Below are positions 22,411-36,117 of a stretch of 64,000 nucleotides of DNA, in pieces. Position numbers and translations under genes: made by a program. The notes under the pieces were generated by a model. The model saw only the letters and a list, made by a program, of their open reading frames with translations, did no database searches and was not told the DNA's origin. The DNA is from Isoetes taiwanensis (lineage: Eukaryota; Streptophyta; Lycopodiopsida; Isoetales; Isoetaceae), in the NCBI GenBank assembly GCA_021234155.1, contig JAJEKV010000020.1, positions 10,594,346-10,658,345 of the forward strand, read 5' to 3'. The stretch's first letter is position 1. Every line of letters starts with the position of its first letter.

Positions 22411-25400
22411 CTATTGAGTACTTTAACTATTTGGCATATTTTAAAATACTCCCTATAACTTGAGTATGTGATTTGGCAAATTCTAAAATATTTTTTATAA
22501 CTTCAAGACGTGGGTGCAAAGACTCCTCTTTTTTTCAATGCATGTATCTTGTTTTCTTTGTCTGATTTTGTTAGGGGCCCCGGCGGGCCCAATTTTTTTT
22601 TTTTTAACTACCAACATATAACTAACAGTAACATTATTAATACAAACCATTGCATCCAACACCTTTAAATGAAAATCCCCTTGAAACCCCCTTTGGTTTG
22701 GGTGCATATTCACACTAAGTTACGCAGGCAGCCCCCTAAAACTTACACATACATGTACAAAATTAACACCATTAAGTACATTCCCTCAAATCTTATAGTA
22801 TTTTTCAAACCTCAATATACAATATATAAAACTTGTACGCATACCCCACAAATGAGGATCTCTATATACGGTCCGTGATCAATATGCTCAACATTGCTAA
22901 GGAGGTTGACTATCTTTTGAGCATCACCATGTTGTAGATTGGTATGTATGCTCGTAATACATCTCCGAGAATAAAAAGGAGGGCATGTAATAACATGGCT
23001 TCATTACTTCAACTTTTGTATCCTCTGTATAAATTTATAATCATATCATCAACTAAAACTTCAAATTTAACTACAAGACATCGTGGATGTATTGGTATTT
23101 GTAATACTATGTGATGCAAAAACAATGGTTTGTCATTCAAGAAGTTTGTTCAATCAGCTCCCAATGTGTTTTAGGGTCCATTAGGATGTTCAGCCAAAAA
23201 TGGTTGTGAAATAACAAATTTCCCCTTCTAAAACAACTAATATAAAAACTTTCAAAGGACAAGGTACAAAAGCATCTAATTTCTTCATACCTAATTTGCC
23301 CCATAGTCAATCTTTTGAATTTCATTGTAGTTCTTTTCCCTCTACAATGGGATTTTTTTTTGTGTGTGTTTTTCCTTAATATTAAGTCTTCTTAAAAATG
23401 TCTGCTTTTCATGAAAGCGCTTTATAAATCTTTGGATTAACTGTAATAAAAGGGCCCTTTTAGAGGGATTTTAGAATTTTATAAATTTTCGTAAGGAATC
23501 TTCCAAACACACTTCTTAAATAAGTGCTTTCATTTTAAACCTTGTTACTAGCAAAACTAGTTCAAGATTAAATCATTCTATTTAGAGATTAATCCGCATG
23601 CCTTGGCATTTTAATAAACTATGGCAGCATAAAGAATCTTATATAAACTCTTCTTAGAAAACATAGTTAAGGCATTCAAGTTCTAACCTGATTGAGTGCA
23701 TTTTCCATGTTGCAATCCAAATTTTCCCTTTGAACTCCTTATGCCAAAGAATGACTTATGCTCCCCTTTGTGTTAAACACTCCATAACCACTGCCGCCAA
23801 ATGCACCTAGAATGGATTACAAGAAAAAACAACAAGTTACATCAACCGATAAACCTAATTCTGGCTATGGCACGTAATACTAAACCCGAGCATAAATTTA
23901 ACCGAAAAAATGTCTGGGCCAGAGCTTTAAAGCCAGTTTAGGCAATAAAAAACCTTCTCAATGCAAAACATGGATTCACACCCGCTTTTGCCATACATGG
24001 CATCAATCGCTTCTATGGATCCAATTCTTGCATTATACACATAGGCAAAAAGTTAACCTAAGTTTAAAAGCACAAAAAATCGGGCAACAACCCGATTTGA
24101 CATCAATGTTTTATCGTAAGGTGTTGGATACAAAGTTCCATTTCCGCTTTGGTCGAGAAAACCTCCAAACCGGCGCTAAACTCCATCCCATTTGGGGAAC
24201 CACGCCGCCGCTACCGCGCTCAGAATCGCAGCAGAAAACATGTGCAAGGGCGATCCCCGCTGATGCAAGTGGCATGTAGCCGCTATTCTGGCCGTGTCTC
24301 TAAATCGATTTTGAAAATGCCTAAATTGATCTTCACAAATACACCTTTAAAAAATATTTTAAAGGTCTAACATCCATATATTTTTAATATATTTTTAATT
24401 TATGTGCCATAGTTGTCATTTGGAAGGCTAAACAAATAGCCTATAATTTAAATTTTTAATGTGAAATGACTTGGCAAAAGATCAACATACCTTAGAGAAC
24501 TTGTAAGGCATGAGACTCACGTTCCATAAAGCTCATGAGTCCTTTTGTGAGAACAATAAGCCATAGCAAAGGTGACATGCAAAAGTTGCATGTTACACCA
24601 CCACATGTCTGACATGCATGTGGGAAAAATGCATGCATATGTTTTAACATAATATCCATAAGCCTAATCATTTTATTACATGTCAAAAAAAGTTATGACT
24701 AATCGGTTTCCCAAGCCATAGTTTAAATCATATTGTGCTCATGTTATAAAAGCGTAGCACCAAATGGTTCATGATAGCACATTTTCCTGTTACAATAGCA
24801 CCAACTACCTTCATGGTTTTTTCCTGCTTTGTTTCTTCATAGAACGTGAGCCCAACCTATGTATCGCATCTTTGGTTTTGTACAATGGCACAAATTTGTT
24901 ATCTTGAGCTGGAGAGCTTCCTATTATTCTAGGCTATATGAAAAAACAGCCCTCATACTGTACATCACTAGACAATTCATAGAGAGAGCTTTCTAACACA
25001 TCAAATTTCATCCAAAACTGACTCATGGATCAAAAGTTATGATTAAAACTGTAGTAATAAAAAATCCAACTCAACTTATGTAGCTTATAAGATTTGCTCA
25101 AAGTTCTGCCTAATAGACTTTCAACCTTTAACCCTTTTCTAACCTTTCTTTTGTAGAATTATGTTTCGATGATGTTTTTTCCTTCTTTGTTTGCTTAGGA
25201 TAAATATCCTAGACGGTTTGCCTTTTTTGTTTTGGTTGACAAGGTTCTATGGAAAGCTCTTTTTATACTTTGTTGGATTAACATTTTTCTTCTAAACGCA
25301 TTTCAGGCAGCTTACCATGCTATGTTGTGCCTAGGATAATATCCCCTTTTGTAACATTCTCCCTAATAGTAGTCGTTTTGTTTTTCCTCAATTTAGATTT

Positions 25401-25600
25401 ACTTCTCACCATCGTGCTTTGAAAAAGAACCTTTTGTGGTTGTGTTATGCTTGCATTTTTGTAGCTATGGTTGCTTATTTGTTCAGAATTGTTCTTTTTT
25501 GTATATCCAAGACGGGACGTTATTTTCCTTATATTCTATTTTCCCCGAGTGCGCATTATTTCCTTAAATTCTATTTTTCCTAAGCGCGCATTATTTATTC

Positions 25601-25631
<31 letters not shown>

Positions 25632-26369
25632 TTCATGTTTTTCCCCTTGCCTCTTGTTTTTTATTGTTGGGCTTGACCTTGAAACTACGGTGGATTTCTC
25701 TTTGAGCTTTGGAAAACGATGTTGAACCATACTGTATCAAAAACTTTTGTGCCTTTATAAATTTCCATGTGTGCCCATGGCAAAGCATCTTAGGCCCAAG
25801 GTTATTCCATATGTTCTCTTCCTTGTTCAAAACTAATCGTCTTTCTCTTTTGATGGGCTTTTGATATGCCAAATTCATGCCATCTAGATCCCCAAAAACC
25901 CCATCGCTTTCCTTCTTCCTCTCAAAGATCGAGGTCGTACTAGTCTTTTTATTCGCGTTATGTGATTTTCAATTGTCCCTAGCCACTTTTATTTGCTAGA
26001 CGCCTTTTTATATAGTGTGGTTCTTACCATTGCTGTTTGAGCTTTCTCTTTCAAGTCATGGACACTCCTAGAGAAACTCTTGGAGGAGAACTTTTAGAGC
26101 ATAAAGAAAATCATCTAATGCTTCTCAGCATAATCGCATATTTCAAATGAACTTGGCCACTACCCAATACATTTGATTAATCCTATCTTTCTCGGGGCTG
26201 CGTATGCTCAAATTTCATTTGCTTTGCTTTAACTTTTTTGCATCTAAAATGCTTTGTGCTTCTTTCCCTCTTATTCAATTTGATGTAGCTTGTTGTCTCA
26301 AAAAGGATTTAATTTTCATTCTCTTTCCCTTTTTTCTTTCTTGATGTTTGTTGACTTCTTTTTCTCATA
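22411..26369. other. no gene recognised
   Basis: About 4 kb without convincing coding sequence. It contains an (ATT)n microsatellite at about 25,598-25,631 and scattered polypurine/polypyrimidine runs. Short ORFs here have no recognisable motifs. Confidence 0.4.
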
Positions 26370-26463
26370 TTGTCTTGTCTTGCATCTCATCTTTTCTTTC
26401 TCACTAGATTTTCTTGCCATCTACCATTGCACCTAGGGTTTATGAGTGGAGTGTTCCTCTTCT

Positions 26464-28626
26464 TTCGGTCATATGTTGTTGTTGTTTTTGCAAGAAGAGT
26501 CTTCCCAAGAATGCAATGGTTCTATGGCAACATAGAACCATCATTCTTGGAGAAGACGGGCCTTTTTGAACGCCTATTTTTCCATCGATCTTTTTACGTG
26601 CTATATATCTCATCGCCTAGGTTTTCATCATCGGCCTTCCTCTTGAGCTGCTCCATCTTTTTGTGTTTTGTCTTCTACTTTCCCACCCTCCCATGCCCTT
26701 TTGCAATATACTTTGGAATGTGTGGTTTTTTTCCTCACTTCGCTTTGTTTATGTTTTCTTCATTTGTAATTTATGGGCTGATGTTCTTCCCTCGCTTTAG
26801 TTGCATTTGATATCTTTCGCTCTAGGCAGATGTTCTTCCCCGCCCCATCTTCCGAAGTTGAGTTGTTTGATCGGATGTTCTTCCCCGCGACTAGTTCGCA
26901 GATGTCATTCCCCGCTAGGCGGATGTTCTTCCTCGCCCCTTTGCTTATGCTCATTCTATATGGGTGGCTTGCTTAATTTTGCTTCATATTGAACTAAAAA
27001 TATTTTTTCGTATGCCCGCTTATGGATTTTGACTTGATTAATGGTTGCCTAACGTGTTTCAGGGCTTTCAAGTTCTTTGTTTTTATAGATCTATTCAAGT
27101 CGCATTTGAATTCGTTCGGCCATGGCTTCATGACGATGGACATCTTCAAACCGCATTTGAGGTGGAGTCATGGCTTCATAACTATGGATGAATTTTCGAT
27201 GGCTTCGCATTCTGTCAAGCTTTCATGGCCATTTGGAGTTTGCAATTGTTACGCGAAGATCGCAGATGCATGGGGATTATTGTCAATGATGGTTGGATGA
27301 TGCAATTTGCGTGACTCTTAGTCGATTATTTATCTTTATGGTTTTCTCAAAACCCGAAGGGCTGGTTTTATTCCAGGCCCTAAATCTCGACCGAGAGATT
27401 CATTGTGGCTTATCTCATTTCTTATTGAAACCCTCGTAATTGTCTACTTCCTCGGTTTATTTTGGTTTCTATCTTTCTAGCCAATCCCATCGATCCGGTG
27501 ACATCGGATCGCCATTCTAGAATGGGACGAAAGCATGCATATTGTTTTGCATGCATGCATGCGGCGCGATGCCCATTCCGTTGGGAGTTCGCTATTTTAG
27601 GCGCCGATTCTGCAGAACATCTCATCGGCGCTTCCTCTTCTCAGCAGTATCTTTATTCTTCAGGATTTGTTTCCCCTCAGTGGAGGGGCTTCTCCCCGCT
27701 TTGGTTTGGCTAATTTGGCGCTTTTTTTTTGTGTCCTTTTCCAACCTTTTTAGCCTTCGCCCCGTGGACCTTCGGCCCTCGATCCTAGTTTGTAAGGAAG
27801 TCCTTTTGGTATTCTGGGCGTTTTGTTGAGTTTCATGCGAGTCCCATTCTAGATCCCATCGATCCGGGATCGGATCGCTTATTCTAGAATGGGACGAAGC
27901 ATGCATGTTTTGCATGCATGCGGCGGCGCATGCCCATTCTCGTTGGGAGTTCGCTATTTTAGGGCGCTGATTAGCAGAAGAACATCTCATCGGCGCTTTT
28001 CTCTTCTCTCAGCATCTTTTATTCTCTCGTGGAACCCACCCTCCCCCTTCTTTGTTTTGTATTTTTATCGCGGCGGTACACGCCAGAATCAGCCCCCTCC
28101 ACTCGAGGTTTGTTTTGTCTTGTTGTTTTGTTGGTGATGTGCGTGTACAGTGAGCCGAAAGGCGCCCGCTTTCGACTTTTCCATTCGTGGGTTTTGGGAG
28201 CGCTTTTTTATGCCTTTGCGCTTGTCCAGGCTCCCTTGCCGGCTGGGCTAATCACTAGGGTTTTTCCTCGAAAACCCGGAAGGGCGGGGTTTTTTAATCC
28301 CGGTGATAAGCTTTCGGCAGGTACACTAGCCCAATCTCTATTAGCATTGTAATTTGTTGGGGTCCAAATGATATAATTGGATTTTCCCTTTATTTTTGTG
28401 GGTAGTTCGCATGTGTGCGCTACCCACTATCCACCATTGTAGAAAATCACCGAGATGAATGAGAAAGCAAGTCTAATCTAAGCGGTTTGTTGGTTTCATG
28501 CGAGTCCCATTCTAGAATTCCTTTTTACTACTATGCTATTGTACTCTGAACGCTCAATAAGAAAGCCACTTCACTTCCCGTCATATGTTGTTGTTGTTTT
28601 TGCAAGAAGAGTCTTCCCAAGAATAG
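26464..28626. repeat. set of dispersed direct repeats
   Basis: Three repeat families overlap here. A segment of about 47 bp (gtcatatgttgttgttgttt through cttcccaagaat) occurs at about 26,468 and 28,580. A segment of about 170 bp containing tctagaatgggacg, GCATGCATGC palindromes and cgttgggagttcgctatttt occurs at about 27,485-27,655 and 27,845-28,025. The string gatgttcttcccc, or near variants, recurs four times at 26,829-26,935. No protein was recognised. It could be a decayed tandemly duplicated gene or a complex transposon. Confidence 0.7.
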
Positions 28627-29006
28627 GTGGAAAAAAGTTTAAGGGCCTTTTCCTGAGCTAAAACCAAGCTCCCTATAGATAGATCTGACCTTTCTTATCA
28701 GATCCGGCCACTTATATCAGGCCACAATGCTTCAGCATCGAATTTCCCCTTTTAATCTCCTCGTGATGCCACATCGACCCCATAAAACAATGGTTAAATG
28801 GTTTTCTTAGGAGCCCCTTTATAATTTATTTAAATGACAATTTAGCATACGAAATAAATGCCATTCAAAAACCCATACGCCGCCCCTAGGAGGCAACTGA
28901 TTGGAACGTTCCCAGGCCACCTGGTGGCACTTCCAAGGCAGACTCCCAGTCCCAAGGCCTACAAGCGTGACTTGCCCTTGAACCATAACAATTTCCTCCG
29001 CTTCCC

Positions 29007-29720
29007 TTAGGACCTTGTAATTCTCGTACGATGGATGTTGTTATATGCAAACTCTAGGTAAGGCAAATACTCCTCCCAACGGGTTTGGCATTCATGGATA
29101 AAACTTCTCAACATATCCTCCAAGATCATGTTGATTCTCTCAGTTTGGCCATCCATTTGTGGATGGTTTCTACTACTCATTCTTAATCGTACCTTAAGAC
29201 CTTTCATAAGGTCCTTTCAAAAGTGACCTGTAAACTTGGTATCCCTATCACTTATGATAGACAAAGGCAAACCAAAAATAGGAAAAAATATCTCATATAT
29301 GTATTTGCTACATCTGGACCAGTAGCATCTTCCTTTAAGGCTACATATTTGGCGTATTTAGTTAGGCAATCAACAATCACCCATACCCGAATGTTATGGT
29401 TCTAGGCAAAGCGACTATAAAGTCCATACTTTTACACTCCCATCTTTGCAATGGTATAGGTATAGGTTGCAATAGTCCCGGGGTATGACCATGGTCAGCT
29501 TTAACAGCTTGACACGTCAAACAATGTGAAACCAAGTGCTGGACTTGTTCCTTCATGTCTGGCCAATAGTAGTGACGCTTTCAAGACTAACTCATAGATC
29601 TTCCATTCACCCCCGTGCCTAGCTTGCGGGGTCTCATGATGGTCATGCAATGTCAATTCTCAAAGATTAGCATGCAATGGAACATAAATCCTTGATTTAT
29701 AAAAGTACAACCCAACTTGT
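29007..29720 (-). pseudogene. Ty3/gypsy integrase fragment (element D)
   Basis: Minus-strand translation in several frames gives an integrase zinc-binding piece (CLTC-like region near 29,500), a VIVDCLTKYAKYVALKEDA segment near 29,340-29,390, and NHPQMDGQTERINMILEDM near 29,110-29,170 carrying the catalytic Glu. Order and motifs are those of a gypsy integrase, from a family distinct from the other elements here. Both ends are truncated, and the LTR of element B begins at 29,767. Confidence 0.8.
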
Positions 29721-29766
29721 TTAATTCACCAATCCCCAGATTTGGTTACTGCGGGTTGTTGCTTAT

Positions 29767-31274
29767 TGTAACGCTTCCAGAGTCTATACGATGCTCCAAT
29801 ACGAGAATTCCTCTCCCATGGCGACTACATCACCATGGTAAGGCCCTCTGTCGAACTCGGGCCACTTGGGATGGCCAAGTGTCCGGGCGAGGAACACGGA
29901 GGTGTCATTCGTCCACGTCCTCTATGGGAAATCTTATACAGTGGAAGCATACATATACGTTAGCATACAATAATCATGCAAAAATAATATACCACCACGA
30001 AGGGTGGCCCATCCATCATCATCACGGAAAAGACAATACATCCATAATAACACGAAATAACACCATGACAAGGCACTACCCTGGGCTTTGACTCTGAGGG
30101 ATCAACTGATGGTCAAGGCCTCAAGATATCAATAGACGGAGGTATAACATGGCGTTGGCTGGCATAAGACAATGGCTAGGGTAGTCCACTCCATCCGCCC
30201 CTCCTGTGCACACTTTGTAGATAGGCTGAATCATGCTATGACGTGCTTGTAGCCCTCCGGAGACGCAGTCCCAAGGAGTCACCCTTCGGGACTACTCCAG
30301 GTTACATCTCCCCAGTCCGATGAGGCAGGTCAGAGAGGCGTCTCCTCCCCGAGCATGACAGATCCCTGGGTGTGCTAGAGAACACGTGCCGCATTAGCGG
30401 CCCCCGCATCTGTACCCGACTTACTCCCCTAACCAGGGAGGCCATATAGTCTCCTCCCTCCGACCCAGAGAGTGTCAGACCCATACCCAGCCCACACACA
30501 GTGACCGACTATAAGCCCAGCACAGTATAGGAGTCCTGTAGATGCGCTAGGCAAGACCCCACCCCCCGATTCACCATCATACTCATTGTATGGTGCTGAA
30601 CCACATCATAGCATCCACAGCCAGGTTGGCTCTTGTGCACAGGCCGCAATTATTGGGTATTAAGGGATCTAGCTAGAGACATCTCTACTGCTAAGAGGCT
30701 TTTAGGTCTCTACCATTCCCTTAATTCCAATACATGGAAAAAGTGGAAAGAAAGAATATAACACCATCTAAGTATCCAGAGCAACATACAAAAGAGAATT
30801 TAATCATTCCATTTATTCAAAGAAGTGTCAGCAGAATAGAAGCTATCTAATGACTAACCAGTCTCTTAGCTAGAGCCGTTATCACGGAAGGCATCCATAG
30901 TTCGAGGCTGGTTGGTAGGTGTTGGCAAAAACGGGTGTAAGCTGGTGGCTACTGCTCCTCTTCACTTCCAATTCGAATTTGGGATGAATTGGGGGGTAGG
31001 ACCCCTATTCCATGACCCAAAATGGCAAGTCCCTCCTGGCCAATCGATTTGGGCCAGATGGCACCCCCTCATTGGTGACAATTAGTTAATTGGACCATAT
31101 TAGCATAATTAAGTTAATTATGCCACTAAAACCCATAATTATCCATTGGTTTTATTAGCATAGCTAATAAAATCTATTGTAGGCGAACCCCCACTTGGGC
31201 CCTTAGGCCTACTATGTACTGGTGACGTGTCATGGTATGTATACATATACCGTATAGATACCTGGAACGTCACA
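29767..31274 (-). mobile_element. 3' LTR of gypsy element B
   Basis: Starts TGTAACGCTTCC and ends GGAACGTCACA, the TG...CA borders shared by the element A LTRs (TGTGACG...CGTCACA). It is 1,508 bp and shares short blocks with the A LTRs (for example tgacc.actccatccgcccctcc), so the two are related families. It lies immediately downstream, in the minus sense, of a polypurine tract and the pol gene. Confidence 0.85.
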
Positions 31275-31288
31275 TTCTCCCCCCTTGG
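31275..31288 (-). promoter_or_regulatory. polypurine tract of element B
   Basis: The minus strand reads CCAAGGGGGGAGAA directly against the LTR. This is the plus-strand priming site for reverse transcription. Confidence 0.8.
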
Positions 31289-31786
31289 ATTAATGTTGTC
31301 CTCAGCATTAGAGTTAGTGGAGAGTAATTAGAGTAAAATAAGTTTGATTTATTGAAAATGGCAAAGGGTTACATATGGAGGTAGCAGGACAAGAAATCTT
31401 ATTCCAACATAAACAGTAAGAGATTACATTCAAAAGTACATTTCAAACACAAATTTTTTTCGAAAACACAAGTTGGCCTACGAAGTGGGGCCTTGATTCT
31501 TCTGCAGCTTATCAGTATGCTCTACTGGCCTGCAGAATCGAATACATTAGTGTTTAAGAATTAAGTTAAGTAGTGTGGTTGAAGGGACCACCCCCTTAAA
31601 TAAATGAAAATATGAATGCAAGGATCCTATCATGCCTAAGGCTTGCATATTGTCTCGGCGTAAGGAGTGGCAATATGCCCATTATAGCCGTAGACGAATG
31701 CGTACTAACATGAATGCCTATATGCCCAGTTTCCCATCTAAAATGCATGTAATCCAACCCCTAAAATGACCCCTGCCGGATCTCAC

Positions 31787-34700
31787 TCATATGACCCCTG
31801 TCGCACTAAAAGAACATTGCTTACCATCAGGGTTGGGGATGATTGCATCTTGAATGGTTCGGCCTTGGCATTCCTTCATAAAGTCTGGGTAAGTCTTATC
31901 CAAATCCGCTTTAAGGACCCATGTTGCGTCCTCTGTGGGCAAGTGTTTCCACTTAACCAAGTATTGCAAAATTTGAGTTCGACGGGTTTGCTTATAGGCA
32001 CGATCAAGGAGAGCTTCCGGAACAATCTCCAATTGATCCTCAGTCATCTCCAGAAGTGTTGGTGTGTCAAGAACCTCTTCTGGATCCGGATGATGCTTCT
32101 TGAGAAGACTTACATGGAAAACTTTATGGATCTTTAAATGCGCGGGTAGATCCAACCGGTAGCTATCCTTTCGATTATACGAAATGGTCCCGCCCATCTA
32201 GGTACAAGCTTCTTACAGTTGCCAATCTTAAGTTTGGCTTGCTTCACCTTGATCTTTAGCCAGACGGACTCACCGACCTGAAACTCCCGGGGAGTACGGT
32301 GTCGATCAGCTAGACTCTTTTGCCGAGCTCTTGCGGCTATCAAGTATGCTCGAACTTCCGCGACTAGCACTTGCATATCTGTAAGCAATTGCTGAGAAAC
32401 CTCCACCTTGGATACTGGATTATGCCACGTGTCTGGCGTGAGGCATTGATAGCCGTAATTATCATGAAAGGAGATATTCTTGAGGATTCCTGTCTAGTAC
32501 TGTTGTAGGCAAACTCCACCAAATGAATGTAGTCTGCCCATTGAGATTGTTTGTTCCAGACATAGTTACATAGCACATCCTCAATTATGCGATTGGTACG
32601 CTCTGTTTGACCATCTGTTTGCAGGTGATAAGCTGTGCTCATGGCAAGCTTAGTTTGCATAGTGCTGAAAAAATCTTTCCAGAATGCACTAACAAACTTA
32701 GGATCCCAATCTGATATAATTGTATGGGGCATCCCATGCAGACGAAATACCTCCCTCGTGAAGAGTAAGGCGGTATCCAATGCAGTGTCTGTGGTACGAC
32801 ATGGCAGGAAATGTGCCACTTTAGAAAGTTTGTCGACCACCATCATTAAGGCATCAAACCCTCTTAAGGTGCGCGGAAGCCCCACGATAAAATCCATGGT
32901 AATAACTTCCCATTTTGCATTGGGTACATCGAGGGGTTGCAATTCCCCTGGAATACGCAACTGCTCTGCCTTTGTTTGTTGACAGATCTGGCATTGCTTA
33001 ATGTACTTGACAATGTGCTTCTTCATCCTGGGCCAGAAATAGCTGGAGCGGATCTTGAAATATGTTTTCATAAATCCCGCATGCCCCACTATAGGACTGT
33101 TATGTGTTTCATGGAGGATGAGCTTACGAACTCCAGATGTCTCAGGAACACATAACTTATTCTTGTAATAAAGGAGTTCAGCTTTTTTCTTATAATGGCG
33201 GAAGGTATCCCTCTCCTTATCCGTTCTAGCTTCCTTAGATACACTTTGCCATATGTCTGGAATTCTGGGTCTATGGGCTGAATCTGTTTTCCAAACTCAC
33301 TAGAGAGTGTGGAGATAGCATTACAATGCATTTGGGTGACAAATAGATGTCTAAAAAGGGTGTCGGCAACAACATTATGCTTGCCCGGCTTATAAATGAC
33401 CTCGAAATCATATTCCTTAAGGAATTCCATCCACCGTCTTTGTCTAAAATTGAGATGGGGTTGTGTGAAGATGTATTGGAGGCTTTGATGATCAGTATCC
33501 AACTGGAATCGCCTTTCAAGTAAATAGTGCCTCCAAATGCGCAAGGCACGCACAACGGCGAGCAATTCTTGATCATGAGTGGGGTATCGCTACTCGGCGT
33601 CATTCATCTTTCGAGAGTCATAAGCGATAACCCGACCTTCTTGCATTAAGACTCCACCGGTGGCGATTTTGCTGGCATCTGTGGCAACCCACTTATCCTT
33701 CTGAGGATCTGGCATTGTAAGAACAGGAGCTGTTGTCAAAGCATCCTTTAATGCTTGAAATTCGGTCTGTACCTTGTCTTTCCAATGTGCCATCCAATCC
33801 CTAACCTTATCATGCTTGGTCAGGTCGGTTAAAGGTGCGGCGAGCTTGGCAAAGTCCTTGACAAATTTACGGTAATAACCGGCCAAGTCCAGAAAACTGT
33901 GGACCTCAGACACATTGGTTGGAATTGGCCATTCCTTGACTGCTTCAATCTTAGCGGGGTCGGTGGCTATTCCATCTGCAGACACAATATGTCCTAGGTA
34001 ATCAACATTGGTAGTGGCAAAGCAACACTTGGAGAACTTGGCATATAGTTGGTGGCACCTCAATTTCTGTAGGGCCAATCGAAGATGCCATTCATGATCC
34101 TCTAAGGTCTTACTGTAGATGAGGATATCATCGAAGAATATGATAACAAAATCGTCAAGGTACTCGCGGAAGGCATCATTCATAAGCCTCATGAAGGTAG
34201 CCGGAGCATTTGTCAGGCCAAATGGCATTACCTGAACTCGTAATGCCCATAACGCGTCCGAAAAGCGGACTTATGGATGTCATCCTCTTTAATCCTTATC
34301 TGGTGATACCCCGACCGAAGATCAATCTTCGTGAAATACTTCGCCCCTTGCAATTAATCCATAAGATCATCTGCTCGTGGCAAAGCATATCAATTCTTGG
34401 TAGTATGCTTGTCCAGCTAGAGGTAATCGATGCACATTCTCAAGGTGCCATCCTTCTTCTTAACAAAGAGTATCGAGGCTCCAAAAGATGAAACGCTAGG
34501 CCTAATGAAGCCTAATTTGAGAAGTAATTCTTGGTAGTATATGCTTGTCCAGCTAGCGGTAATCGATGCACATTCTCAAGGTGCCATCCTTCTTCTTAAC
34601 AAAGAGTATCGAGGCTCCAAAAGGTGAAATGCTAGGCCTAATGAAGCCTAATTTGAGAAGTTCCTGCAACTGCTTCTTGAGCTCAATCAATTCAGGAATA

Positions 34701-35430
34701 CTCATCTGATATGGGGCCTTACTGGTAGGCTTAGTGCCTGGTTCCAATGTGATTTCACATTCCACCCCTCTAAAAGGTGGCAACCGATGGATTTCATCAG
34801 GAAAAAGATCATGGTATTCTCGAAGCACTACGGCTATTGCCGGAGGCAAGGCATCAAGGACTTCATCCTGTTTGGACTTATCTTCCACTGAAGCAAGTCG
34901 AATCATGCCCGTGATCTCCGATTTCCTGAGAGCCCTATGCAACCGGCGTAACGAAATACATTGCATAATAGGAATAACGGGCTTACCTGCTATAGTGACT
35001 CAGGCTCCATTGGCTGCATTAAAGGTAACCTCCCGTTTCTCACAGTCAATGTTGGCCTTGGTAGCAGCCAGAAATTCCATTCCCACAATGAGATCATAAC
35101 GGCCAATATCCATTATTTTCACTCCTAGAGCAACAGGTGCTCCTGACAGCTGAATATTCAAATTGATACGGCGACCACGGGTGTGGCGTATGGCCCCACT
35201 TGCCAACGTAACTGGACGTGGCTTAGACTTCAAAAGAGTGATCTGTAAGGCCTCTGTCATTCTAGGAGATGCAAAGTTATGCATGCTACCAGTGTCCATA
35301 AGAATGATGAAGGGTTTACAACCTACTTGACCAACCATAGAGATGACAGATGGCTGGTGGTTGGCTTGACCTGTTTCAATGGCAGCATAAATATGTGACT
35401 CACCTGTTATATAGTTTGCTAGTTTGTGAA
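31787..35430 (-). pseudogene. pol of gypsy element B (protease to chromodomain), broken
   Basis: Read on the minus strand from the right, the order is a protease with LMDTGSMHNFAS near 35,285, an RT start with [14 protein letters not shown] near 34,560, an RT core with [12 protein letters not shown] near 34,120, and RNase H with [14 protein letters not shown] near 33,655. Integrase follows with CQICQQTKA near 32,960 and [13 protein letters not shown] near 32,595. Then come the GPY/F-type region and a chromodomain (LQYLVKWKHLPTEDATWVL near 31,930-31,990). Several frameshifts and a 137-bp internal tandem duplication break the frame. The integrase has ISDWDPKF where element A has ISDRDPKF. It is a chromovirus related to element A. 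No 5' LTR is in the window. Confidence 0.9.
34391..34664. repeat. 137-bp tandem duplication within RT of element B
   Basis: The segment beginning attcttggtagtat at about 34,391 repeats at about 34,528 with few differences. It duplicates the part of RT around the start of the domain and contributes to inactivation. Confidence 0.85.
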
Positions 35431-36117
35431 AGGGTATGTTTATAACATAAGATTGTAATGGTTATTGGGGTGTATTGTATGAAAAAGCGTACACCAATTG
35501 GGCGTAAGGGAATCTTTGCCATTTTCGACTGTTTTTCATATGGGGCGATTCAAAAGAATGGTCCGGTTCGCGGGATGTAGGGCTTATGTTTGAAGGCCAT
35601 GCTTGCCGCCCCGGCATCGCGGGGAGTGGATAAGATGGGCAAGCCGCCAATATGTCCGCACAAATCGTGAGCTTGGAGGCGGCTTCAGCAGGTGAGCTTC
35701 ATTCGCTTCTGTTATTTCTTCTTTTGTTTGTTTTCTTTCCATGAGGAGGGATGCTAGAAGAGCAGGCCTGCAAAAGTGTGAATGGGCAGCGAGAGTGCTC
35801 TTCCGCAGTCTCCGCTGGGAGGCATGCACAGATGGCCCTCGAGGATGAAGGCATAGGCCTCATAGACGCCAGTTACCCTCGGGTGTGGCGGTAAGGATGC
35901 ACCCCCTGAAGTTCTATGACATGCCGATTAAATTCCCGTGGAGGAGGACCAGGTGGCGTGTGCTGTTGTGGAGAGGGGAGTGATCTAGATCACCGCATTA
36001 CCACAGGTGTTTAGGCTAGCTCAAGTCCCCTAGAGTAGTCAATTTGGCCATGAAGCCGCAGGTTTGGGTGGGGGAGCTAAGAAGCCCTGGGGGTTGTCCT
36101 TGTGTGCAAGGCATTAA

